Source of the DNA: Apostichopus japonicus
Taxonomy: Eukaryota > Echinodermata > Holothuroidea > Aspidochirotida > Stichopodidae
Assembly (NCBI RefSeq): GCF_037975245.1
Contig: NC_092569.1
Location: 2,083,501-2,147,500, forward strand
DNA length: 64,000 nt
Reading direction: 5' to 3'
Shown: positions 23,405-36,146 of the stretch, piece after piece
Layout of the letters: the number at the start of each line of letters is the position of its first letter
Numbering within the stretch: position 1 is the stretch's first letter
The notes under the pieces: model-generated
The model's database searches: none
What the model saw: the letters and a program-made list of their open reading frames with translations, nothing else
What the model was told of the DNA's origin: nothing
Made by a program: the position numbers and the translations under genes

Positions 23405-23770
23405 TGCCAAGAGAGTGTCGCAGTATGTGCATTCATACGAGGAGTGCCGTAGTATACACATCTATACAAAGTCACGTGCCGCACTATGTGCATTCATAAT
23501 ACGACGCCAACCGCAGTATGCGCATTCATATAACAACGCGTACCGCAGTATGTGCATTCACACTACGACGCGTACCGCAGTATGTGCATTCACACTACGA
23601 CGCGTACCGCAGTATGTGCATTCATACTGCGACGCGTACCGCAGCATGTGCATTCATACTACGACACGTACCGCGGTATTTGCAGTAATTCATATACGAT
23701 TTGTGCTATACTATACACTTCCACAACATTTGCATTCATACTACGACGCGTGCGCAATATGTGCATGCAT
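23405..23770. repeat. 32-bp CpG-containing tandem repeat
   Basis: About ten units around GCGTACCGCAGTATGTGCATT, spaced 32 bp in the central part (TACCGC at 23541, 23573, 23605, 23637) and diverged at both edges. A long open frame (23367-23960) crosses the array only because it lacks stops. The period of 32 shifts the frame each unit, giving recurring 'TTRTAV' and 'LRRVPQYVHS' strings in different frames, so it is not called a gene. Confidence 0.85.
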
Positions 23771-24028
23771 ATTATATCTAATGATAAACATATTACTTTC
23801 AGCTGGTTTTTTTTTTTTTTTTTTAGTAAGCGTTCATCTGAGAGCGTTGGTTTCATATCCACGTGGCAATGCCACTATACTTGATAAAGGCTTCTTTTCA
23901 TGTCTTACTTTGCATGTTTTCTTCGTATATTTTGCAATCGCCTTCGTACTTTTAATTTGACAAAAGTGGCAGATATAACTACGAAGAACGTGACATTCAT
24001 GCCAAATGTTTTCTCAAGTTCTCTTTTA

Positions 24029-24053
24029 TTTATTTATTTATTTATTTATTTAT
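24029..24053. repeat. (TTTA)n microsatellite
   Basis: Six to seven copies of TTTA in a row. Confidence 0.9.
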
Positions 24054-24592
24054 CTTTTAGCTGACTTCAAAATACATGTTTTCATGCATGTCAAATGAAC
24101 TGAAAACAGTTTCTTGAAGACGGTACGTAACCATAGTGACAAACTAGTATTATCCCGAAATACACATTTCTGCAACACTTCTTTCCTCCAACCGATAATG
24201 GAAAAGTCTTGCTTATAGAAACATGATACTGTAGCGTCAATAAGGGTTCTGATATTCCTGTAAAGTTTTCTCGTCAGTAGAGGAACTATTTCCACAGGAC
24301 TTCAGACCGTGAAAGCTGAGTAAACAACTGTAATAACATTAACAGTTAGGCCTTAACGAAAATCTATTATGCCGGCGGGAAAAGAAAAACATGTTGTCTT
24401 TCAATATTTTCATCTATATATAGCGTTACCTTTTCTCTCTAGCCTATCTTTACTTCATTTTGGGGGATCTTTCTTTCTATACTGTATTAAGTAGGTTACT
24501 TTCAGCAATATAAGTGCATCCGTTTTCAGGCTTTTCCCAACTTTACGTACGATGTGACGTCACCATGTCGTCGGGGGCGTTCATTCATATGG

Positions 24593-25116
<524 letters not shown>

Positions 25117-25128
25117 TAACTGTATATT

Positions 25129-25450
25129 AACATGCTGGCAGGAGGTAATAAGGGACACCGCGGGCGTTGTTTAGTATCCAAGGTTTGAAGTGAGAATAAT
25201 GGAGCACACTTCATTAATTATTCACCAGTATATGTATGTATGTGTGGGTGCGTGTGTTGTGTGTTTATAGATATATCATTTAATAGGTTATTTTCAGGAT
25301 CGTCACTACACGTGCATTTTTCTCAACTTTATAGAGATTGCCAACATGCTTGCAGGAGGTAATAAGGTCACCGCGGGCGTTATTAAGTATCCAATTGCAA
25401 GCGTTGAAGTGAGATTATGGAACACATTTCATTAATTATTCACCATTATA
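25129..25450. repeat. Direct duplication flanking the TA tract
   Basis: 25129-25232 and 25343-25450 are about 105-bp near-copies (shared GCAGGAGGTAATAAGG, CACCGCGGGCGTT and TCATTAATTATTCACCA). The sequence before the TA tract (24490-24545) resembles 25283-25335, so the whole block is a tandem duplication of which only the first copy has gained the TA expansion. Confidence 0.75.
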
Positions 25451-25844
25451 AATACATAAAATATTTATAAAGATAAAAGAAAACTTTGCAGCACGATAAC
25501 TAAAGTATTTCTGAACATTTTGTATTCCATTTGTGTTTGGCAAGATATGAGAATTGGTTAAATTCTATTTGCTTTAAGTAAAAGACGCAGTAACGCATTT
25601 TACATTGGGTTTTCTTTATTGTTATTAACTTTTCTTAAAATCCTAATGAACCTGCTGCAAGCACCATTATGTACGACTTAACGTACTGGGCAAAAGCTTA
25701 ATGAACCATATTTGGAATAACCAAAAATAATCCTACAATATCTGATACTGCATATATAACATACGGTAGAATGTCTTCATCAAAAGAGATTTCCGTATAG
25801 AGTAAGTTTGATAATGATGTATTGTATACTATGTATGTATTTTA

Positions 25845-26068
25845 GATCCTCCTACAAGCAGGAACTCGCGAAGAAGCCATCACTGGCTTATCAAAGCGGC
25901 AAACTGACCGAAGTCAGTCTCTTAGATTCATTTTTAACGTCCATGATTATGAATTGTCAATTGTCAATAACTTCGTAACTGGACGACATACATTAATCTG
26001 GGAGTGACTCGAACTCGGGACCTTATGATTGAAAGGCACCGGCGTTAACCACTGAGCTAACAATCATA
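25845..26068 (-). mobile_element. tRNA-derived SINE
   Basis: On the minus strand the head (26068 to about 25985) reads like a tRNA: A-box-like TTAGCTCAGTGG (26049-26060 complement) and B-box-like GAGTTCGAGTCAC (26003-26017 complement) at normal spacing. A non-tRNA body follows to about 25845 (including GAAGCCATCACTGGC). The acceptor stem is not paired and no CCA-type end is present, so it is a SINE or tRNA-like retroposon, not a functional tRNA gene. The left limit is uncertain. Confidence 0.6.
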
Positions 26069-26373
26069 TGATTAAACCTTTCTGTCGTTTCTCAAAAACT
26101 TAAAGTGATATAGAAATATAACCCGCACTGGTTACAGTGAATTTTAACGGTCTATAAATACAAGGATGACCTCAGGTATAGAAATTCATTCTTGAGATCG
26201 TCTTTAGACGAATATAAAACGTGGGTGCCACTAATGGTTTTATAGCTATTCACGTTTTCAAAATATTGAGCCACTCGAAAAATATAAAACAACACTTCAC
26301 CATGAAACATATATACATATACATATATAAACATTTACAGATACACGTAGAGTAAATAATATATGATGCTTAC

Positions 26374-26494
26374 CCACAAGCTCCCAAATTGTCGAGATTG
26401 CAATTTGGTTGTGACATCACAGGTTCACTCTGCATGCCTCCAAATATCCAATGTGGACCACGTACCCCCATAGAGACACCGTACAGCTTCCTAT
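26374..26494 (-). CDS. Orphan internal exon of an unidentified gene
   Basis: On the minus strand a strong acceptor (TATACTTTGCAG) precedes 121 bp that end at a strong donor (TTGTGG|GTAAGC). One frame is open throughout and reads RKLYGVSMGVRGPHWIFGG, then MQSEPVMSQPN, then CNLDNLGACG. It has two bases left over at each end, so it is a phase-matched internal exon. The Gly- and Cys-containing sequence looks like a folded extracellular or secreted segment. The family is not recognised, and no partner exon was found nearby. The other two frames contain stops. Confidence 0.45.
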
Positions 26495-27285
26495 CTGCAA
26501 AGTATAAGTGAAGAAAATACAAATACTTCAAAACACCCCAACAGAAGATGTTGTCATTCCAAATTCCTGATACAGATTAAAACTTGCCGATAAAAGATCA
26601 AAAACTATTGTTTCTATTTATTCTTTATGCCGAAAGTTGACTTACTCACAGATTAGGAGAATACTATAAATAACTTGAACTAAAGGTAAGCGAGCCTCTC
26701 TCAATCCTTTTGAGTACTTACTGGCTTTTATAGCACCGATAATTCTCTTCATTTAGTTAAATATACTTACGCTAAGTTAACTTCTCTATATAAAGCTCCT
26801 TTGTTAAGTCAGACACAGATTTAGTGTCACTACATTTATGTACAAAGGTAAATTGAATAAATGAAAAATTATGCTGTATAATGGCTAGGCAGGGTTGCTT
26901 GGAAGCAGGACCCAGCGAAAAGGCCCTAGAAATAAGTTGGGTGGTCTGGACAAAGTGATTCTATAACCTTTGTCGGTTGGCCTTTAATTGGACACAGACA
27001 CCAAAGAACTACAAACACGTTTTCATATGCGTAGTATTTATCGCACGCATGCATGACTTTTCTAACATTTCCCTCATTATTTGTAATGAAAGTTGACTTG
27101 AAATGCTATCCTGGGTTTATTATAATACATCTTTGTGGGATTTTACCATCGATATTGTGCCCCCCCCCCCCCCGGTAATATCCACAAGTATATTTAAATG
27201 CTTCAAACCCTTTTATGTCACCCTATATCTTTGCTTTGATTTATTCATGGTTACATAAAGAAAGATACCCCCCCCCCTAAAAAAA
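26495..27285. other. Intergenic or intronic AT-rich sequence
   Basis: No gene seen. Poly-C runs lie at about 27160 and 27270, just before the ATG tract. Confidence 0.35.
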
Positions 27286-27618
<333 letters not shown>

Positions 27619-30075
27619 ATGACAAGATATGCCCAAACAAGCGTTGTATTACGTCACTTTTTCTCGGGCGGATGTGCATTATACTGTAAGTGTGGTATGA
27701 TACATGAGTATAATATTTCATTTATAAAGGTTAACATTAAACATATCTGCATAATCAAATGACAGTTATACAATCAACATATGGTGACGTGTTATCCAAG
27801 GGCTATATTATCTTTATTTTCATATATACGATTGGTTTTTATCCCTTCTCTTGTGGCACATTAAAATCAATTTTCCATCTTCGCTGTGAGTCGACCGGAA
27901 AATAAGGCTGTCATGTTTTTAATTGTTTATCGATTTTGCGTTGCCCTGCGACACATCAACATGTTTACATTTTAGCTGCCTAATGAACATCCATAATTAG
28001 CCACATTGTCTTTGGTAAAGGCACTGTTGTATAAGTTAATTTGTAATCATACGTGTCTATAATTGACTGCACATCTTTGTATACACTAAGTGTCTCCATC
28101 CATGTTAATTTTGTCTTTCCCTATATACAGCTCTACAGTATATGATAAGGTCTACACTATATGCTTTTCCTTTCATCGGCTGTATATATAGTATTTCTTC
28201 TAGTCTGTCGTCCGACACATATGATTGATAGTGGCTGGCACGGAGGGAGGGAGCGATACCTAAAAGAAGAGCGGCAAGTGATCACATCCCCTGCAGGAAG
28301 GTCGCGAAATGATTCGATATTCGCATTACCATTTATGCAGAGTTTGCAGTACCATGCATGGAGCTAAAACAGATTTGAGCTCCATGGCAGTACGAACCTA
28401 GTATAATTTTTCCTTTATGGTTTAATCACTTTTGCTAATGTGACGCACTACGTCTGTATATTACACGAGGGAAGACGCATTCAGCTATGGAATGCATGCT
28501 TCGATTCACGGCGTGACAGACAGTCAAACTTACTTACTCTACTGTGACATGACTCATGTGATAACAGAGATTAGGGATGTCTTATGAAACGAAGTTCCGA
28601 TGATAATAATAATAACAGCTTTAATGAGCTCTTTGTCTATTCTTGGCCATCTGTTAATGATATTCCTAATATATCTTATTGCTGGCTCATTTTTTTGGCT
28701 ACCATATAGAATAAAGGTGGTGTGGTGAATACCTTTTTTTTTACCATACTGAAACTTCTTATTCGTTTCGGAAGAGCAGTCATGTACAAATGGTTAATCT
28801 GCCTGAGGTATAGGCTTTCACGGCGAAACAGTTTTAAAAATGTACGTGAGACTGCATCACTAACAGGCATTCGTTATTTTCATGCTATGTTTACGCCACC
28901 TTGATTTAATGACTGTTTTTTTTTCATTCCGTACCGCCAACGTTACTTGAAAGTATTCTTTCCCCGCCCACATTGGTAATGTTTGCTGATAATTACCGTT
29001 GTAACCATAGTAACATCAACATTGTGGCAACCATTGCCCAGAGTTATCTATGTATTCCAGCCTCGGGAATAGAAATTGCGTGTGGAACATATATAGCTAT
29101 CTTACATTAATGATGCAAAGAAAAGAAGATTAAGAATGTACATCTCAAACTAAGGGGGCAGAGGGGGAGGGGGGGAGAGAAGATAAATAGCGACCAGTCG
29201 TGGACCCAGAGAGAGGCACCAGGATGGGCAGGGCATCCTCATCTGATTATTCAGGTAACGAACAATTTTTCGGAACTAAAATCAGTGGCAAACATAGTAT
29301 AAAATGTCCCCCCCCCCCCCACACCACGAAATGCACGTGGTTCCATCCCGCATACTGATATCATTATTTGTCACAAATTGGAACTCTAATAATTTACAAA
29401 TGCATGATAACAGACCGAGGGGTGCCACTTCGCATTCACCCTACATGCAAGTTCAAGCACGTAAATTGTTCATTGCTAACACCTTTGTTACACCTTACGT
29501 GCTGACTCTCTTTGAGGGGGACCACCATGTGGATCCCGCAGCACCCTCACACCTGCTCTCCACAATTCTATCATGAAGTATGTATTTCACTAGCACAGTT
29601 ATGGCACTGGACTCAACCCCTGCAGGGCATCAATTTCAACCTATAATATAGAGATAACTGCCATGAACAACTTCCTGAAACAGCGAAGAGACACCGTATT
29701 CCATTTGGGAGATATTACAGATATAACATTTTTTTTCACAGGAAAGGCAGGACTCGATCAAAGTTTAATATGACATCATCAAGCTACATGTGCTCCCCCA
29801 CCCCCACCCCACCCCTTATTTTTTTGCTATGTTTCAGTTTTATATATAACGAGGATGTGTTTTTGCAAATGCTGAATCCTCACTATTGAAGCTGGTTACA
29901 TGACGTGCTAATGATGGCATTGGATTAAGGGAAAAAGCTGACAACATTTCACCTTACAAATACGACCAGAAAACGGACCAGAAATAGGTCTTGTGGCACT
30001 ATGACATCACAAATGTACAAAACGACATATATAATAAGATGTCCCCCAAACGGAACAAGATTTTGCGTAGCTGTA
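27619..30075. other. Intergenic sequence, no supported gene
   Basis: A possible first exon lies at 29224-29254: ATGGGCAGGGCATCCTC..., reading MGRASSSDYS and ending at CAG|GTAACG. An N-myristoylation-type start (MG...S) makes it notable, but no second exon was found. A palindromic X-box-like GTAACCATAGTAAC is present near 29002. Otherwise AT-rich with poly-C runs (29308, 29800). Confidence 0.25.
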
Positions 30076-30076
30076 T

Positions 30077-30134
30077 GGGGTGGGTGGGGGTGGGGAGTGG
30101 TGGGGGTGGGGAGGGGGAGGGGTGGAGTTGGGGG
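30077..30134 (+). other. G-rich tract with strong quadruplex potential
   Basis: Within 58 bp there are eight or more runs of three to five G separated by one to three bases (GGGGTGGGTGGGGG, GGGGAGTGGTGGGGG, then GGGGAGGGGGAGGGG). This easily meets the pattern for intramolecular G-quadruplex formation on the plus strand. Confidence 0.7.
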
Positions 30135-33100
30135 TTCTTCATAAAGATCTCTGTCATATAAAGTTAAACATGGTGGTTGGTTAAGTTTGTGTTCCCTTTA
30201 AACTCAAAAGCATATCAGATTTCCCTTCTCGCTACGTGCGAACTTAACTTTTGTCACCATACTCTCAGGATATACGGTAGCATATTATAATTCACTGAAG
30301 ACTTGGAGAGTATAGTCTGCATGTGCCATCCCTGCGGAATCCCTTAATTGTGTCTCTTTCAACAAGAAAGTTCTAATGCAAATCACCCTGAACCTATCAC
30401 GAAATTTCACGATTCAATTACATATTGAAATGAAAACGGGGTAAGTCCATCGCCAGGCACGCTAGGGATATATATAATACATTCTCTTACAGTCAGACAG
30501 CTGTCGCTGAATAATTTAACCATTCATTTCGAATTTGAAGTCATCCAGGGTCTTAGGAATCATGGGATATCAGTTGCAGCGAAAAGCGTTGCATAATCTT
30601 AATAAAGTATAATAATGTACAGATATTTCCTGGAAGTTTGTTATTTCAAACTGATATATAGAGCTGTGAAGGTTTAAAAAAGCTCAAAAAGCAAAGAGAA
30701 AATACATTAGACCAGGGAATCAAATTCACGGTGGGTAAGAGGATGGGGGGGGGGGGTATAGACAGATTTTTATTTACTTCTAGTAAATATTGCATGAAAG
30801 TTTATATTCTCTAGGGTGCCACTTCTGTACAAACAATATTTTGGGAAAACTTGTCTCTTGTATGTTAAATTAATCAGCATTTACCTCAATTTCTTTGAAA
30901 CTTCAAATCTTAGAAGTTACCTTATACTGTTCGCACAAGATCCAGGTTCTAACTGAAACATTTCTGAGTTCAAATGGCTTTCTCATGTTTATCCCATAAT
31001 AGTTCCATGTACCAGGGTAGGGATAGGGAAAGGAGGGTAGGAAAAGAGGGACGGGAATGGGAACTAAGGAAGTGGGGGGGGCGGTTAGTACCATTGTGGA
31101 GAAGATGACCATTATCAACCCGGCCAATTGGCTATGTTACTATAGTGTCACGTGAATCAAACAGTACTTTCGTCAATCCCACCCCTTCTCCCATCTGCTC
31201 CAAAGTTACCTAAATGTAACCTATCCCGTATTATTTTTCATGCATGTTTAGTGAAACTCGCCGGATGGGCGACAATATATATATATATTTTGTACACGGT
31301 AATCAATCGCAAAACAACAGGGATGTATTCCGCTAGGAGCGTAACAAAATAGTGCAACACCGCAAATGTGCGTATAGCAGCTTAGTTTACTACCTGATGT
31401 TGTTCTGTTGTTACACGTGACCTAACATTAGCTGACTAATAAATACCACGCTGTCATAAGCCAGTAGGTTGCCCCCCCCCCACCCTTCCCTTTACTCCTT
31501 TATACAGCCGACTTTAAAAGACGGTTACTTTTCTTCGATATTTCAAAGGAGAGATGAACTTTCCTCTTATATAGCCTGTGTATTCAGTATTGCGGAATCG
31601 TAGGCTTAACAATTTTCATGACCCGATCGACATCCACGCTATGTAGAACTACGGGGAAGGAGGGTGGGCGATGCTCTAACGAAAAACTACTTTATTTACT
31701 CTTCCACATGGATGATACATTTTAAACTTGAAAATTATTTGGGGCACACAAGAAGTTTGAACATCCATTAGGGATATGAATCGTACTTTTCCTCGGCGAA
31801 TCAGAATATGTCGCTAACAAGGCACACATTCCAGGGACTTAATAATGGCGAATGTTTCCTATGGATGCAGGCAATTTGTTAAATACGGATATCGCTGTAG
31901 CTAAACTTGGCCAAAGGGTGATGTTCCTTTCTCATAGAACCAGTTACATTATTTCTATAGACATTTGTAAAATTTTCGCAGACTCTCTGATCAGATAAGA
32001 AAGAGAGGGCCAGAACAAAGAATATTTTGGTTCGGTGAGCTATTGTTAATTAGAGGTATTTTTATTTTGCAAGTCAAAATTCGTCATGGTATTGTGCATG
32101 TAACATCGTTGATTATAAAAATTGGGGGAAACAGCTATGTATTGGCAATTTTGATAAATGTGGGTTCGGGATGAATGCCTCCCCCCACCCCAACCCCCCC
32201 CCCTCTGACTCAAGTGACTGTAAAAACTGCCTTGCTCAGCTTGCCAATGTGTAAACAAGATGATGGTCGCACAATTTTGAGCATATATACATTTCAAAGC
32301 TGTCCGAATTGTTTTGAAGGGTGTTTTGAATATGTGACATTTTCAGCACATCTGTAGCAAGTTGTTATGCCACTGCAAGGGCATTTAAAGGTACGTTACT
32401 TAACACCTTGTAGTTCCACCATATGCACGGTGATAAATAAAGCTTTGAACTTGCGATTTATGAAACACAATACACTACAGTCATTAATTTGGGGTTTTCA
32501 CATATTGATCATCCCCTTGAGCATAGTTGAAACCCCTCAGTATCCAATCCAAGATCAAATCAATAAGGTGAATACTAAATAAAAACAAAAACAGTTTTGC
32601 TGTCAGGGTGCAACTATGACGTCACACCTGCATGCTTCAAGTTCACCTACTGTAACAAAACAAAACAAAAGTGGTAAATTTCAACGATCAATATATCGAA
32701 TAGGCAATGGAGGAATTACATGCAAATTTCACTAGGGATGCTTAGTATATGTTAATCTTCCATTAGTCAAAAAATAAATTTTCCTCGAGAATATTCCTTT
32801 AAAAAGGAGATACAACAACCAACTATCATTATATAAGCTTATATGACAAACTCCACCAAACAGCTTACGAAACTCATTTTGAAAATCTTCATCACATTGA
32901 CCAGAGAGTAGTTACAACTCCCTGCATTGACTACTTCGAAGGTTTAGTGTCTCCTTTAAGCACATATGTTTCTACGGTTGGGGTGATGAGGAAAAGAAGG
33001 GGTTGGGAGAGGATGGGGAGAGGAGAAAGAAAATACAGTAAGAGCAGTCACCTAAAACATGGAGGAATACCCCTTTAACTCTCCTATAACTTCCAGAAAT

Positions 33101-34310
33101 AATGACAAGATTCAATGTATTCTTTTAAGTATATATAAATATTTATTTTAAAAAAATGTAACAATGAAATCTCTCAATACAAAATATGGTATATACAACT
33201 CATAACTATAAAACAGGAAGCAAAAATTATGTGACATAAAAACATATATCTAAATGTTGATTGTAAGACTTTCTTCAATGGAATGAAAGGTTTTACCTTT
33301 GGTCTGATGAAAAACTGATACAAACATTTCAGCAAAAGATGATGAGTTAGGTTAAATTGGGGGAATACTCCCCCTCCCCCCTCAAATTTTGGGACCCAAC
33401 TCAATCCAAGCGGACCAAATATCTTGCCTGTATTTTTGAACAGAAATCATAGTTTTTGGTCAGGTAAACAGATGTATCTGTACCCAAAAAATTCAGACTT
33501 TCTAATTTCTCTCTTGGTATATCCTTACAGAATAACTGCACCTCACCAAAACTTATTTCATATCATTCATGTTGTCTTGTTGATCACAACACAATAGATA
33601 TGCTAAGTAATGAGCACTTAAAAGAGACAAATTTTAACTACTTTGTGACTTTTTCAGCCTTAATGACCAGCAGGGTGCTAGATTTGACATCACTTGTTTT
33701 TACCCTGAAGAAAGAATGTGTCATGGATCTAAAATTTTTCCCTTTCAATTTTTGCCCTTCTTGTTCAAATGCATTGCAGTAATCTTAAAGGAGAGTCCAG
33801 GAGTAAATTTATTTTTAGAATGATGAAAGAAGGACATTCTAAGCATCCTGATGAAATTTTCATCAAATTCTAACTTTTCGACTTCTTTTTAGACAACAAC
33901 ATTTGACAGATATTGTACCTGGAGTGAACTTGAAGCAAACAGCTTTGATGTCATAGATGCACATAGGCAAACCCTTACTACCATTACTCCTTCAAAATAG
34001 GGATCCATGTGAATATTGCTAAACTGCAGTCTTTGGTATATTGTTAATTTCACATCCCTTCAAGGTACTGTTGAAACCTAATCCAATTCAAGATCAAAAC
34101 AACATAGTGAAAAAAAATAAAAAAATTAAACCATCATCTTTTCAAAATGCAACTATGGGCCGTCACACATGCTCCAAATCCAACATCTCTTACTGTATGT
34201 TTAAAATGTTGACAGTTTTAATTATCAATATCTCGAAAACGCTATATAAGAATTGGATGGAAGTTTCACCAGGGTATGTAGATTAAACAATAAACAATAC
34301 TCTAAACACT
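30135..34310. other. Intergenic sequence with diverged dispersed repeats
   Basis: About 32530-32700 and 34075-34230 are diverged copies of one repeat (both contain AATCCAA-TCAAGATCAAA, then GTGAA, A-rich sequence, GCAACTATG and TCACAC). An open minus-strand stretch at 30903-31127 ends at a donor-like AAG|GTAACT, but no motif is recognised. Poly-C and poly-G runs near 30745, 31070, 31470 and 32170. No gene is called. Confidence 0.35.
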
Positions 34311-34590
34311 GATTAAACATTCCCTTGAATTCTGACCTATTGTTTTGGGGTTTTTTTGCTCATGAGACTTTGATTACATTTTGTAGACAATCGCGATCAA
34401 TTGCGATGTAGAGTATTGTTTAGTCTTTCATCAGTAACAAATAAATCTACCCCTGGACTTTATTTTAACTGTCAAGTTTCACTTCAGATGACAAGAAATA
34501 TTGATTGCGATTGTCTACAAAATGTAATCAAAGTCTCATGAGCAAAAAAAACCCAAAACAATAGGTCAGAATTCAAGGGAATGTTTAATC
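34311..34590. mobile_element. Hairpin MITE-like element
   Basis: 34311-34400 and 34501-34590 are near-perfect 90-bp inverted repeats (GATTAAACATTCCCTTGAAT at the outside, ending ATTACATTTTGTAGACAATC-GCGA inside) around a 100-bp loop. There is no coding capacity. No clear target duplication was identified. This is a non-autonomous hairpin element or a local inverted duplication. Confidence 0.7.
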
Positions 34591-36146
34591 ATTTGTGGAG
34601 GGAGAGGTATTAGTGTTATCCTTGTGATCAATAATTGGTAACATTTTTGAAGAAAAATGGGTAAAAAAACGTACATAGCACTCAATACAAAATGCTGCAT
34701 AATGTGTCTCAAAATAAATGTCAAAACTAATAGATTAAATGATCGATTTTAGCCTTCAATTTGGGTCCATTTCCCTTGAATGAATCTAAGAATGCTGTAC
34801 TTGCAATCTAAGAAGGGTATTAAATCAAAACATAAACCCATGATTCCTGGTCTAAAGTGACTTGAACAGGAAGCAAACAGAGGCATATTCAGTGAAGGAA
34901 GTATTGTTCAGATTATGTCACCATGGAAACACAAAGACATTCACAAAGCATTCATATCTAAACCCTTCAAAATGTGTGAATGCAATGTGTCGTCAGCGCA
35001 GACATTTTGTGACCATTTTAGCATATCTAGCAAATCTTGTGTTACCACAGGGCCCCCTTATATTTGGTAACCAATGTCTCTATTTAGATGTACCAGTTGT
35101 ATTGTCTTTGCTTTTAGCACCAAAGGCTCTTACAATAAAAATAAACATTAGATATTACAAAATAAAACAAAAACGAACAGTGTGGAATATTGGTTAATGT
35201 TAACATTGATTATCAAATACCAATGACAGACTTGATACACACTTTAATTGGTAACAGTGATTGTTACCATGGAGATAAGGAGTTCGGTTGCCATAGAGAG
35301 AAAGAACTTATCCTGAATGATATAAAGCACACATCTGGCTACCCAAGGGTTGTAGTAATAAAGTGTTAAGGAAACACCCACTTCTTTTGAGCATTGTACA
35401 GAAACGACTGTTTTCTACTTGTTGTGAATGGACGATATGTAGCTGAAAAGAGAGGTAGAGAAAAAAAGGATTTTAAGTTTTTTCACTTTGTTTTAAAACA
35501 AGATCTTTATACTTCAAATGTTATGCTGTATTGGCCCCAAATATGCCAGATATTCAAATATGGTCACATTTACTCTTAAACTGTTTTTATTACCACCTTG
35601 GAAGAAATCTTCCTCACTGGGACATTCAGTCATTTTGTGTGTTCATTTAGAATGTCTGGGAACAAATCTGAAGAACAAAGACCCCCACGAAAGTACTTTT
35701 TGAAAACTTCTAGCAGTTATAGCATGCTATAATTTGGGGCCTATGGACATACTACCTTTAAGACCCAATAGAACTTGTGTCACAGAAAAGTACTAAGACC
35801 CTGTGTAGCAGTCACCTGAAAGTATCTAGCATGCTATCTACAATAAACAAGGGTTGCTGCTTTAATACCAATGAAAATACTGCCACTGTCTTTGTCACCA
35901 CCGTAACAAATAAGAAAATCCATCTACCTATCAATACTGTGCATTAAACAAATACTCTCCATGTTGAAAATATCATTAGGCAGAAAGACTGCATCAGCTG
36001 CAAGAACCGAAGACTTACCACTCCTGAAACAAAAGTGACTTTCTTGCCTGATTTAATCAAAGCAGTCACAATTTAGGCAAAGATATATGAAATAAATCGT
36101 CTACAAATTTAGCCACATTGGAAGAATTAATAACAGTAAAACTTAC
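34591..36146. other. Region downstream of the last identified STPG1 exon
   Basis: The terminal STPG1 coding exon (about 20-40 residues) should lie here or further left, since the last identified exon ends in phase 1. The best acceptor seen on the minus strand is TTTTGTTTCAG near 36015, but the sequence after it does not resemble the STPG1 C-terminus. A dispersed repeat copy lies near 35520-35640. X-box-like motifs occur near 34917 and 35262-35290. Confidence 0.3.

Noticed and set aside
23367-23960. 197-codon open frame with repeated TTRTAV/LRRVPQYVHS
   Set aside because: Translation of the 32-bp repeat; no domain, and the frame rotates with each unit.
25985-26068. Functional tRNA gene
   Set aside because: A and B boxes are present, but the acceptor stem does not pair and a non-tRNA body follows; a SINE fits better.
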